Shown: positions 1 to 9,105 of the stretch, in pieces
How the letters are laid out: each line of letters begins with the position of its first letter
Numbering within the stretch: the stretch's first letter is position 1
DNA from: Rhodanobacter sp. DHB23
GTDB lineage: Bacteria; Pseudomonadota; Gammaproteobacteria; Xanthomonadales; Rhodanobacteraceae
Length of the DNA: 64,000 bases
Direction: 5' to 3'
Assembly (NCBI RefSeq): GCF_014842975.1
Contig: NZ_JACYXK010000029.1
Span: forward strand, 434,001-498,000
Translations under genes and position numbers: made by a program
The notes under the pieces: model-generated
What the model was told of the DNA's origin: nothing
Database searches by the model: none
Seen by the model: only the letters and a program-made list of their open reading frames with translations

Positions 1-939
<939 letters not shown>

Positions 940-975
940 GGGTCGATATCCTGAAATTTGAAAGCTTTTTCAAGA

Positions 976-1132
976 GTCCGGCCACGGATGGCCGGTTTTG
1001 CTCTTCTGCGAAAGGACTTCGCATGAAACTTTTAGTTGTCCAACCACGGATGGCTGGTTTTTGCTCTTCGCGAAACGGACTTCGCGTGAAACCTTATGTT
1101 TGTCCAGCCACGGATGACCGGATTTCGCGCGG
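976..1132 (-). repeat. Tandem 62/64-bp repeat with hairpins between atpH and atpA
   Basis: Two full units (976-1037 and 1038-1101) and one partial unit (from 1102) repeat the pattern GTCC..CCACGGATGG..GG, a T-rich stretch, CTCTTC, CGAAA and GGACTTCGC. In unit 1, CCGGCCA-CGGA-TGGCCGG is a perfect 7-bp hairpin with a 4-nt loop. Units 2 and 3 keep the stem with one or two mismatches. The array lies wholly in the transcribed spacer upstream of atpA. Confidence 0.85.
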
Positions 1133-1135
1133 AAC

Positions 1136-1666
1136 TTAAACCAGTGCGCCGCTCAGGCGTTCCAGGCGCCCGCGTGCGGAACCATCGATCACTTCGCTGC
1201 CGGTGTCGACCACCACGCCGGCCAGCAGCGAGGCATCGACCGATGTTTCCAGTTCGATCTCGCGCTTGAAGCGGCGCTTCAGCGAAGCCTTGAGCTGCTC
1301 GGCCTGCGCGGCGTCCAGCGCCATCGCGCTGGTCACCTTGACCAGCAGCTGCGACTCGGACTCGCGACGATACTGCTCGTACAGCGCCGCCACTTCCGGC
1401 AGCAGCGCCATGCGGCGGTTTTCGGCCATTTCGCCCAGGAACTGCGCGAACGGCGCATCGGCGGCCATGCCCTCGGGCAGATGCAGCGCCACCAGTTGCG
1501 CCGGCTGCACGCGCGGGTCACCGCCCAGTGCGGCCACGCGCGCGTCCTGCGCCACGGCCGCGGCGAACGCCAGCGCCTGCGACCACGTGGGCAGCGTGGC
1601 GCTGGCATGCGCCAACTCGAACGCGGCGCGGGCGTAGGGACGGGCGAGGGTGATTGCCTGGGCCAT
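1136..1666 (-). CDS. atpH: ATP synthase F1 subunit delta
   Basis: 176-residue OSCP/delta subunit linking the F1 head to the peripheral b-subunit stalk. It begins MAQAITLARPYARAAFELAH, typical of bacterial AtpH, and ends with the family-like VVVDTGSEVIDGSARGRLERL region. Length is normal for the family. The start lies 3 bp after the atpF stop, so the two genes are probably translationally coupled. It is followed on the mRNA by the unusual repeat-containing spacer before atpA. Confidence 0.97.
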   Translation of the reverse strand: MAQAITLARPYARAAFELAHASATLPTWSQALAFAAAVAQDARVAALGGDPRVQPAQLVALHLPEGMAADAPFAQFLGEMAENRRMALLPEVAALYEQYRRESESQLLVKVTSAMALDAAQAEQLKASLKRRFKREIELETSVDASLLAGVVVDTGSEVIDGSARGRLERLSGALV

Positions 1667-1669
1667 GGA

Positions 1670-2140
1670 TCAGACCTCGGCGGCGAGCTGGTCGAGCAAC
1701 GCCTTGTGCGTGGAGGCATCCACCTCGCGCTGCACGATCTTCGAGGCGCCCTGCACGGCCAGCGCACCCACGCGCTCGCGCAGCTGCTCGCGCGCCTGCT
1801 GTGCCATCGCGGCGATGTCGTCCTGCGCCACGGCCTTCAGGCGGTTGATCTCGACGATGGCGTCGGCACGGGCCTTGTCGAGGATGCCGTTGGCCTGCTG
1901 CTGCGCCTTGTCGATGATCTCCGACGCCTGCTGGCGCGCCTTGCGGATCTCGTCCGCCACCTTGGTGTCGGCGTCCTTCAGCTCGGCATGCGCACGCTCG
2001 GCGGCGCTGAGGCCCTCGGCGATCTTGACCTGCCGCTCCTCGATGGCCTTGTTGATGTGCGGCCAGATGAACTGGACGCAGAACCAGATCAAGATGGCGA
2101 AGGCAATCATTTCGCCGATCAGAGTGCCGTTGGGAATCAT
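1670..2140 (-). CDS. atpF: ATP synthase Fo subunit b
   Basis: 156-residue b subunit, the peripheral stalk of Fo. An N-terminal membrane helix (about residues 8-26, containing FAILIWFCVQFIWP) is followed by a long charged helix rich in Ala/Lys/Glu (KIAEGLSAAERAHAELKDAD), which forms the dimeric coiled coil. Length matches the family. It sits between atpE and atpH in the canonical order. Confidence 0.97.
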   Translation of the reverse strand: MIPNGTLIGEMIAFAILIWFCVQFIWPHINKAIEERQVKIAEGLSAAERAHAELKDADTKVADEIRKARQQASEIIDKAQQQANGILDKARADAIVEINRLKAVAQDDIAAMAQQAREQLRERVGALAVQGASKIVQREVDASTHKALLDQLAAEV

Positions 2141-2234
2141 CGCTGCGTTACCTGCAAATCCGGAATGAAACCGGCGCGGGCCGTTGTGAGGCCCGCACCG
2201 AAAGGATGACGGCGCCTAGCGCCGCCAGCGGCAC

Positions 2235-3406
<1,172 letters not shown>

Positions 3407-3772
3407 TCAACCCTTGAATCTGAATGCCGCCAGATAAACCGTATACGCAGCCACCAGCCCCGTCACGGCAGCCAGCGGCGGCAATTTGTACTTGAACAGG
3501 ATCAGTCCCAGCCCGCCCACGACCACCGCCCATTTGAGCAGCAGGCCGAGCAACAGGCGGAAGAAAGCCACCGCACCGCCGACCAGTCGACCGAAGGTCT
3601 GCACGGACATCAGCGCGGTACCCAGCGCCACCGTGAAACCTCCGGCGGCGGCCGAAACCGCCTCCCGGTGCCCCTTCAGCAGGAACACCGCGCCTACCAA
3701 TGCCGACACCACCAGCTGCAGCAGCACAATGCGCAGCGCGAGGCGCCGACCGGCGTCGAGACTGTTGAGCAC
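3407..3772 (-). CDS. atpI: ATP synthase assembly protein I (AtpI)
   Basis: 121-residue protein with four predicted membrane helices, the usual first gene of the atp operon, which assists c-ring assembly and possibly Mg2+ transport. I chose GTG at 3772, (M)LNSLDAGRRLALRIVLLQLV, because GGAGGGG lies 5-6 nt upstream. An in-frame ATG at 3787 has only a weak purine stretch. It ends 3 bp before atpB starts. Identity rests on operon position and hydropathy more than on conserved residues. Confidence 0.85.
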   Translation of the reverse strand: MLNSLDAGRRLALRIVLLQLVVSALVGAVFLLKGHREAVSAAAGGFTVALGTALMSVQTFGRLVGGAVAFFRLLLGLLLKWAVVVGGLGLILFKYKLPPLAAVTGLVAAYTVYLAAFRFKG

Positions 3773-3950
3773 GCGACCCCTCCGCATCGGCCCCGCCAGG
3801 CGGCACCGATACCAGCCACGAACGCGATCCAATCCGTAAAAGTATATCAGTGCCCCGCTTGCAGCGACAAGCCGCAAACGTAGCGGCAGCCTGCCCCGCG
3901 ACCAATCCGCGACCTCCGGCCCAGCCGCACCCACGCCCGGCCCCACCCAA
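3773..3950. other. Leader region between the phasin terminator and atpI
   Basis: Non-coding, GC-rich stretch that should contain the atp operon promoter on the minus strand. I could not find a convincing -35/-10 pair or operator by eye. Confidence 0.4.
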
Positions 3951-3984
3951 AGAAAAGGGCCGGACTTGGGGAAGTCCGGCCCTT
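3951..3984 (-). terminator. Intrinsic terminator of the phasin gene
   Basis: Perfect 11-bp stem GGGCCGGACTT / AAGTCCGGCCC (3957-3967 and 3972-3982) with a 4-nt loop. Read on the minus strand it is followed by TTTTCTTT. It lies about 55 bp after the phasin stop and separates that gene from atpI. Confidence 0.85.
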
Positions 3985-4038
3985 GCTGCCGCGCGGCAGG
4001 GAGGGAGCCGCTGGCAGGGCGCTGCTTGACTCTACGAC

Positions 4039-4419
4039 TTACTTGGCGGCCTTCTTGGCCACCGGCGCGGCTACCGCGTCGTTCGCGGCCTGACGCTGCT
4101 CCTGCGCGAGCGCCTGCAGCGACTCCGCAGTCTTCTGTGCCACCGCGATGATTTCCTGCGAAACCGCCACGGCGCGCTCGGCCTGCTCGCGGCCGAGGGT
4201 GGCGCCCTTTTCCCACAGCGTGCGCAGCGCGTCGGCGTCGCGGGTTTCCAGCGCCTCGGCCACGAACGCGGCGGAATCACGGGTCTGCTGCTCGAACGCC
4301 TTGAGCTGCAGCGCAGCGACCGTTTCCAGGCCCTTCAGCGCCAGCGACTGCGCCTTGAACGCGCTCTCGGCGGCCTGCTTGGTGTAAGCGAAAAACTGGT
4401 TGTTGAACTGCTGAGTCAT
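4039..4419 (-). CDS. Phasin family protein (PHB-granule associated)
   Basis: 126-residue protein beginning MTQQFNNQFFAYTKQAAESA, mostly amphipathic helix, with an Ala/Lys-rich tail (VAKKAAK) typical of phasin_2 proteins that coat polyhydroxyalkanoate granules. ATG 4419 has GAGGG 7 nt upstream. The frame is open further upstream without a ribosome site. It is monocistronic, with its own promoter-like sequence (4457-4485) and a strong terminator. No pha synthesis genes are in the window, so the granule role comes from family membership only. Confidence 0.85.
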   Translation of the reverse strand: MTQQFNNQFFAYTKQAAESAFKAQSLALKGLETVAALQLKAFEQQTRDSAAFVAEALETRDADALRTLWEKGATLGREQAERAVAVSQEIIAVAQKTAESLQALAQEQRQAANDAVAAPVAKKAAK

Positions 4420-4456
4420 GAGCTTGCCCTCGTGGGGTGTGCGGTTAGTGGGAAGC

Positions 4457-4485
4457 ACTCTAGCAGGCAGTTTTGTGCATTGCAA
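4457..4485 (-). promoter_or_regulatory. Putative promoter of the phasin gene
   Basis: On the minus strand, TTGCAA (4480-4485), a 17-nt spacer and TAGAGT (4457-4462) form a good sigma-70-like promoter 38 bp before the ATG. The -35 region sits in TGCAATGCA, which resembles the TGC-rich palindromes bound by PHB regulators of the PhaR type; that link is inference. Confidence 0.55.
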
Positions 4486-4572
4486 TATATTTTTTGTCGT
4501 TCGACCAGACCAGTTGGAAAATGTTCATGTGGCACAGTCATTTGAATGTCACAAATCCATCATCGCGCCGCA

Positions 4573-4935
4573 TCAATGACTGGCGCGACTGCAGCTGGCG
4601 CCGGAGGTGCACGTCTCATGCACCACCACTTCGTCCAGGCCCGGCAGGCGCGGCGCAAGCCGCTGGAAAATCCAGCGCGCCAGCGTCTCGCTGGTGGGAT
4701 TCTCCAGTCCCTCGATGTCGTTGAGGTAATGGTGGTCGAGCTGCTCGAACAACGGCGCGAAGGCCGACTTCACGTCGGCGAAATCCATCACCCAGCCGCT
4801 GTGCGCATCGGGCTCGCCCGCCACGTGCACTTCCACGCGAAAGGAATGCCCATGCAGGCGCGCGCACTTGTGCCCAGCGGGCACGTTGGGCAGGCGATGG
4901 GCCGCCTCGATCTGGAAAACCTTGAAGATGCGCAT
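4573..4935 (-). CDS. queD: 6-carboxytetrahydropterin synthase QueD
   Basis: 120-residue enzyme of queuosine/7-deazapurine synthesis, converting dihydroneopterin triphosphate to 6-carboxytetrahydropterin. It shows the PTPS features: zinc histidines in EAAHRLP and [11 protein letters not shown], the catalytic Cys in [10 protein letters not shown], and [12 protein letters not shown] near the C-terminus. ATG 4935 ([13 protein letters not shown]) is preceded by CGGAG. An upstream in-frame ATG would add about 19 unconserved residues that run close to the tRNA gene. It lies directly downstream of tRNA-Met, on the same strand. Confidence 0.95.
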   Translation of the reverse strand: MRIFKVFQIEAAHRLPNVPAGHKCARLHGHSFRVEVHVAGEPDAHSGWVMDFADVKSAFAPLFEQLDHHYLNDIEGLENPTSETLARWIFQRLAPRLPGLDEVVVHETCTSGASCSRASH

Positions 4936-4991
4936 GCGATTGCTCCGGCGATCCGTCGACCGCGGATCGCACGGGCGCGGGATGGAGCGCA

Positions 4992-5068
4992 TGGTGGCTA
5001 TGGGTGGACTCGAACCACCGACCCCAGCATTATGAGTGCTGTGCTCTAACCGGCTGAGCTACATAGCC
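4992..5068 (-). tRNA. tRNA-Met (CAT), elongator type, CCA encoded
   Basis: The 77-nt cloverleaf reads from G at 5068 to the encoded CCA at 4992. The acceptor stem is GGCTATG/CATAGCC, the anticodon loop is CTCATAA and the T-loop is GGTTCGAGTCC. The acceptor begins with a paired G, unlike initiator tRNA. The body resembles gammaproteobacterial elongator tRNA-Met rather than the lysidine-modified tRNA-Ile2, which has a GGCCCC-type acceptor. Confidence 0.95.
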
Positions 5069-5250
5069 ATGGGGTGGGCCGCCGCACCGGATCGCAACGA
5101 TCCCGGAGGCGGGGCGCGGCAGTTTAATGGCGCGCACGTCCAGGTTCAACCCATCCGGCTTGCCGCGATTTCGCCTGCATGGTTGAATCGGGCCATCGCC
5201 TAGCGCGCACCGGCTGCTGCCGCCGCGCGGCTTGGCCCGAGGATGACGAG

Positions 5251-5811
5251 ATGATCGACGTCGATGGCTACCGTCCGAATGTGGGCATCGTGCTGCTGAA
5301 TGCAGACGGCCGCCTGTTCTGGGCGCGCCGCATCAACCGCGACGGCTGGCAGTTCCCGCAGGGCGGCATGCGCAGCGACGAGACGCCGCTGGAAGCGATG
5401 TACCGCGAGCTGGAAGAGGAAACCGGCCTGGCGCCCGAGCACGTCGAGGTGATGGCGTCCACTCGCGGCTGGCTGCGCTACAAGCTGCCGCAGCGCTACG
5501 TGCGCCACCACCAGCACCCCACCTGCATCGGCCAGAAGCAGGTGTGGTTCCTGCTCAAGCTGGTCAGCGGCGAGGCCTCGCTGCGGCTGGACGCCTGCGA
5601 CAAGCCCGAGTTCGACATCTGGCGCTGGGTGGATTTCTGGTACCCGGCCGCCCACGTGGTGAACTTCAAGCGGCAGGTGTACGAGCGCGCCCTGCGCCAT
5701 TTCGCACCGCTGGTGGAGGGCTTGTGCCAGGTCGAACTGGGCAACGCCCCGCCACGCGAGCACGACGATGCCGCGGCGGGCGAATCGCCCCATGGCTGGC
5801 GCGCCGCCTGA
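5251..5811 (+). CDS. rppH: RNA pyrophosphohydrolase (Nudix) RppH
   Basis: 186-residue enzyme that removes pyrophosphate from the 5' end of triphosphorylated mRNA and so triggers decay. It begins [17 protein letters not shown] and contains FWARR and DGWQFPQGG. The Nudix box spans residues 38-60 (GG..E..REL.EETGL). ATG 5251 is preceded by GAGGATGACGAG. An upstream in-frame ATG at 5179 would add 24 residues that are not part of the family. The C-terminal tail is short and charged. Confidence 0.95.
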   Translation: MIDVDGYRPNVGIVLLNADGRLFWARRINRDGWQFPQGGMRSDETPLEAMYRELEEETGLAPEHVEVMASTRGWLRYKLPQRYVRHHQHPTCIGQKQVWFLLKLVSGEASLRLDACDKPEFDIWRWVDFWYPAAHVVNFKRQVYERALRHFAPLVEGLCQVELGNAPPREHDDAAAGESPHGWRAA

Positions 5812-5839
5812 GCAGCGCGACGCCGACGCCACCGGATAG

Positions 5840-5861
5840 TTGACAATCATTCGCATTTGCG
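5840..5861 (+). promoter_or_regulatory. Fur box-like operator upstream of bfd
   Basis: The sequence TGACAATCATTCGCATTTGC matches the well-known Fur-box pattern (TGATAATCATTCGCATTTGC) with a single change in the part shown. It lies about 15 bp before the bfd start, where a bound repressor would block transcription. This implies iron-repressed expression of bfd. Confidence 0.8.
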
Positions 5862-5875
5862 TTCAGATGTACGGC

Positions 5876-6085
5876 ATGTACATCTGCCTGTGCAACGCCG
5901 TCACCGATCACGACATCCGCCGCGAAGTCGCCGACGGCGTGCGCTCGTTCGCGGAGCTGCAGGCGCGCACCGGCTGTTCGGATTGCTGCGGCTGTTGCGA
6001 ATCCGAGGCCCGCGCCTGCCTCGCACAGGCGGTCGAGCAGCACGAATCGACGACCGTGCTGCCGGCCTTCGTCGCGGCCGCCTGA
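5876..6085 (+). CDS. bfd: Bacterioferritin-associated ferredoxin Bfd
   Basis: 69-residue [2Fe-2S] protein that reduces bacterioferritin to release stored iron. It begins MYICLCNAVTDHDIRREVAD, with the CLC pair and a later TGCSDCCGCCES cluster that supplies the other iron ligands plus extra Cys residues. I chose ATG 5876 because MYxCLC is the family N-terminus; ATG 5867 (three residues longer) is the alternative. It sits just after a Fur-like box and about 100 bp before bfr. Confidence 0.92.
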   Translation: MYICLCNAVTDHDIRREVADGVRSFAELQARTGCSDCCGCCESEARACLAQAVEQHESTTVLPAFVAAA

Positions 6086-6185
6086 GCCTGCCGCGCTCCC
6101 ACGCGCAAACCATAGCCATTCGTGTTCCGCCCGCGGGACGGCGAACTTCGTATAGTCGTCGCATCCCCAGGCAGCGGAGACGGTC

Positions 6186-6656
6186 ATGAAAGGCGACGCC
6201 AAGGTCATCGAATTCCTCAACAAGGTGCTCTACAACGAGCTGACCGCGATCAACCAGTACTTCCTTCATTACCGCATGTTCAAGGACTGGGGCTACGCGG
6301 AGCTGGCCGAGCACGAGTACAAGGAATCGATCGAGGAGATGAAGCACGCCGATCGCCTGATCGAGCGCATCCTGTTCCTCGACGGCCTGCCCAACCTGCA
6401 GCACCTGGGCAAGCTGCGCATCGGCGAGAACGTGCTGGAGTGCATCCAGGGCGACCTCGACCTGGAGCTGGCCGCCACCAAGGACCTGCGCGCGGCGATC
6501 GCGCACAGCGAAGGCATCGCCGACTACGTCAGCCGCGACCTGTTCAAGGGCATCCTGCACGACGAGGAAGAGCACATCGACTGGCTGGAAACCCAGCAGA
6601 GCCTGGTCAAGGACATCGGCGCGGAACGTTACCTGCAGAGCAAGATGCAGAGCTGA
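6186..6656 (+). CDS. bfr: Bacterioferritin
   Basis: 156-residue four-helix ferritin subunit that forms a 24-mer iron store with shared heme. Ferroxidase residues are visible ([18 protein letters not shown] with the heme-ligand Met; [21 protein letters not shown]). The start [19 protein letters not shown] is typical. A TATAGT at 6151-6156 may be part of its own promoter, which would allow regulation opposite to the Fur-type control of bfd. Confidence 0.97.
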   Translation: MKGDAKVIEFLNKVLYNELTAINQYFLHYRMFKDWGYAELAEHEYKESIEEMKHADRLIERILFLDGLPNLQHLGKLRIGENVLECIQGDLDLELAATKDLRAAIAHSEGIADYVSRDLFKGILHDEEEHIDWLETQQSLVKDIGAERYLQSKMQS

Positions 6657-6732
6657 TCGCACCCGCGGTCATGCCACGGCAAGGCGGGCGAAGTATGCTT
6701 GTACGGCCCGCCAGCGTCCCCATCTGAGTGCC

Positions 6733-7110
6733 ATGGATACCGTCGTCCCGCTTCCCACCGTTCCCGACTACCGCAGCAGCGGCGCGCCGCTGGTGTTCAC
6801 CGAGGCTGCCGCGCGCAAGGTGCACGAGCTGATCGCGGAAGAAGGCAACCCCGGCCTGAAGCTGCGCGTGTACATCTCCGGCGGCGGCTGTTCGGGCTTC
6901 CAGTACGGCTTCACCTTCGACGAGGCCCAGGCCGAGGACGACTTCGCGCTGGAGCGCGAGGGCGTGACCCTGCTGTGCGATCCGCTGTCGCTGCAATACC
7001 TCACCGGCGCCGAGATCGACTACAGCGAAAGCCTCAACGGCTCGCAGTTCGTGATACGCAACCCGAACGCGAAGACCACCTGCGGCTGCGGCTCCTCGTT
7101 CTCCACCTGA
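6733..7110 (+). CDS. erpA: Iron-sulfur cluster insertion protein ErpA (A-type carrier)
   Basis: 125-residue A-type Fe-S carrier that delivers clusters to apoproteins. The three invariant cysteines are in [13 protein letters not shown] and TTCGCGSSF at the C-terminus. ATG 6733 gives [20 protein letters not shown]. Its place after bfd/bfr groups iron storage with Fe-S assembly. It is followed 13 bp later by nudC. Confidence 0.93.
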   Translation: MDTVVPLPTVPDYRSSGAPLVFTEAAARKVHELIAEEGNPGLKLRVYISGGGCSGFQYGFTFDEAQAEDDFALEREGVTLLCDPLSLQYLTGAEIDYSESLNGSQFVIRNPNAKTTCGCGSSFST

Positions 7111-7123
7111 GCGCCGCCAGCCC

Positions 7124-8089
7124 ATGTCCGCGACGCCGCCCAATACCTTCGCCGGACTCAGCCTGATCCTCGACCGCATGGCCGAACGCCGCGACGACGC
7201 GGCGTGGCTGGCCGCGCAGGCCGCGTCGCCAACGGCACGCTACCTGTTGCTCGATGCCGAAGGCCGCGCCTTCCTGCATGCCGACCGCGACACGTTGCGC
7301 TGGCTCGATGCGGACGAACGCCGGCGGCTGTGCGCCGATGCGCCGGCGTGGCTGCTCGGCATCGCCGAGGGTCGCCCGCACTTCCTGCTGGCACCGGCAA
7401 GCGACACACATGCCGCCGCGCTGGAATCCGCATTGCAGGCCCGCCGCGCCGGCTTGCGCGAGGTTGGGCTGCTGCTGCCTGCCGACGAGGCCGGCCTGTT
7501 CGCCTACGCCAAGGGCCTCGCGCACTGGCATCGCGAAACGCGGCATTGCGCGTACTGCGGTGCACCGCTCGACGTCGTTTCCGCCGGACATCGCCTGCAC
7601 TGCACGGACGCCGCCTGCGGTCGCATGCATTTCCCCCGCACCGACGCGGCGATCATCGTGATCGTGGAGCACGAGGGTGCCTGCCTGCTCGGCCGCCAAA
7701 GCGGATGGCCGCCCGGGCGCTATTCCACGCTGGCCGGCTTCATCGAGCCTGGCGAAGCCCTGGAAGACGCCGTGCGCCGCGAGGTGATGGAGGAATCCGG
7801 CGTGCGCGTGGGCACGGTGCGCTACCACTCCTCGCAACCCTGGCCGATGCCGGCTTCGCTGATGGTGGGCTTCACCGCCGTGGCGCTCGATCCCGCGATC
7901 CACCTGCGCGACCGCGAGCTCGAAGATGCGCGCTGGTTCACGCCGCAGCAGATCGCCGACGGCATCGCCGATGGCAGCTTCGTGCCTTCTTCGCCGTTGT
8001 CGGTGTCCTACCGGTTGCTCCAGCACTGGCTGCGCGAGCGCGCCGGCATGGAGCTGGACGAGCTGGGGCCGGCGCGCATCGCCATGTGA
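7124..8089 (+). CDS. nudC: NAD+/NADH pyrophosphatase (NAD-decapping) NudC
   Basis: 321-residue Nudix hydrolase that cleaves NAD(H) and removes NAD caps from RNA. It has a zinc ribbon (HCAYCGAP ... CTDAACGR) at about residues 143-167, then a Nudix box containing GFIEPGE and REVMEESG. The family-specific SQPWPMPASLM motif follows. Length is a little above that of E. coli because of the N-terminal domain. With rppH in the same plus-strand block, two RNA 5'-end processing Nudix enzymes are neighbours. Confidence 0.95.
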   Translation: MSATPPNTFAGLSLILDRMAERRDDAAWLAAQAASPTARYLLLDAEGRAFLHADRDTLRWLDADERRRLCADAPAWLLGIAEGRPHFLLAPASDTHAAALESALQARRAGLREVGLLLPADEAGLFAYAKGLAHWHRETRHCAYCGAPLDVVSAGHRLHCTDAACGRMHFPRTDAAIIVIVEHEGACLLGRQSGWPPGRYSTLAGFIEPGEALEDAVRREVMEESGVRVGTVRYHSSQPWPMPASLMVGFTAVALDPAIHLRDRELEDARWFTPQQIADGIADGSFVPSSPLSVSYRLLQHWLRERAGMELDELGPARIAM

Positions 8090-8097
8090 CGGCAAGA

Positions 8098-8120
8098 CGC
8101 CTCGCATACAATGCGAGGCG
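8098..8120 (+). terminator. Perfect 10-bp hairpin between nudC and the ampE-like gene
   Basis: CGCCTCGCAT-ACA-ATGCGAGGCG is a perfect inverted repeat with a 3-nt loop, 9 bp after the nudC stop. It is followed by ATTTC rather than a true T-run, so it may be a weak terminator or an attenuator before the next gene. Confidence 0.5.
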
Positions 8121-8140
8121 ATTTCACGGAGTCCCCGCGC

Positions 8141-9010
8141 ATGGCCCTTCGTCTGCTCGCCGCCCTGATCGCCCTCGGACTGCTGCACTGGCAACCGCGC
8201 CTCGCGCATTGGCGCAACGATGGCGGCTTCCGTCGCTGGGTCGCGCAGCTGGGCGACACCAACGGCGCCGGCCGCGTGGTGCTGGCGCTGCTGTTGCCGC
8301 TCGTGCTGTGCGCGCTGGCGACCTGGCTGCTGCGCCACTCGCCACTGGCCGACCTGCTGCAGCTGCTGTTCGCGCTGGCGGTACTGCTGTTCTGTTTCGG
8401 CCCGCACGCCTTCGAAGCCGACCTCGAGGCGATCCTCGCCGCGCCGGACGACGCCAGCCGCGAGGCCGCCGCGCAGGCGCTGGGCGAGGGCGACGAACAC
8501 GTGCCGTGGCGCGCGGTGGAGCTGGGCGAGGCCACCGTCTATGCCGCCTTGCGCCGACGCTTCGGCGTGCTGTTCTGGTTCTTCCTGTTCGGACCGGCGG
8601 GTGCGCTGTTGTACCGGCTGGCGCGCACGCTGGGCCGCGACGACACGCTGCCGCTGGATGCGGAAGCGCGCGGCACGGCCCGCCAGCTGACCAATGCGCT
8701 GGACTGGGTTCCCGCACAACTGATGGTGTTCACGCTGGCCCTGGTGGGCCACTGGGATGCGGTGATCGGCGCATGGAACCGCTGGCACCAGCAGGCCCTG
8801 CCGAACAGCTGGCTCAACGAGGGCCCGGGCTTCCTCGGCGCCACGGCGCGCGCGGACATCCAGGTCGACATCGAGGGCGGCGAAGGCTATGCGGAAGAAC
8901 GCAGCGACGCCCTGCTCGAACTGCACCGCCTGCGCAGCGCCCTGCTGCGCGCCCTGCTGGCCTGGCTGAGCGTGGTGGCGCTGATCGTGATCGGCGGCTG
9001 GCTGCGCTAG
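8141..9010 (+). CDS. ampE: AmpE-like inner-membrane protein (regulatory signalling modulator family)
   Basis: 289-residue polytopic protein with four or so membrane segments, an internal soluble loop, and family-typical stretches such as RRFGVLFWFFLFGPAGALLYRL and LDWVPAQLMVFTLALVGHW. This is the AmpE/CobD-like fold; E. coli AmpE is a membrane partner of AmpD with no firmly known activity. ATG 8141 (MALRLLAAL) has GGAG upstream. An in-frame ATG at 8111 lies inside the hairpin and is less likely. No ampD or ampR is adjacent. Confidence 0.8.
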   Translation: MALRLLAALIALGLLHWQPRLAHWRNDGGFRRWVAQLGDTNGAGRVVLALLLPLVLCALATWLLRHSPLADLLQLLFALAVLLFCFGPHAFEADLEAILAAPDDASREAAAQALGEGDEHVPWRAVELGEATVYAALRRRFGVLFWFFLFGPAGALLYRLARTLGRDDTLPLDAEARGTARQLTNALDWVPAQLMVFTLALVGHWDAVIGAWNRWHQQALPNSWLNEGPGFLGATARADIQVDIEGGEGYAEERSDALLELHRLRSALLRALLAWLSVVALIVIGGWLR

Positions 9011-9017
9011 GCAATCC

Positions 9018-9094
9018 GTAGGAGCGCACCTTGTGCGCGATGGCTTTTGCTTCGATCAAGCACCAAGGCAATCGCGCACAGGGTGCGCTGTTAC
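9018..9094. repeat. Interspersed palindromic repeat, family 1, copy A
   Basis: About 77 bp. The left arm GTAGGAGCGCACCTTGTGCG and the right arm CGCACAGGGTGCGC flank a central ...TTCGATCAAGCACC... segment. It lies between convergent genes (ampE-like and the LplT/acyltransferase gene) and may act as a bidirectional terminator. Four more copies occur at 13022, 18800, 55330 and 56573. Confidence 0.85.
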
Positions 9095-9105
9095 ACGACA
9101 AGGCA

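Noticed and set aside
976-1132. CRISPR array in the atp spacer
   Set aside because: The 62-64-bp units are contiguous duplicates with no unique spacers, and no cas genes are present.
4992-5068. Possibility that the CAT-anticodon tRNA is tRNA-Ile2 or initiator tRNA
   Set aside because: The acceptor (GGCTATG/CATAGCC) and arms resemble elongator tRNA-Met. Ile2 has a different acceptor, and initiator tRNA has an unpaired first base.
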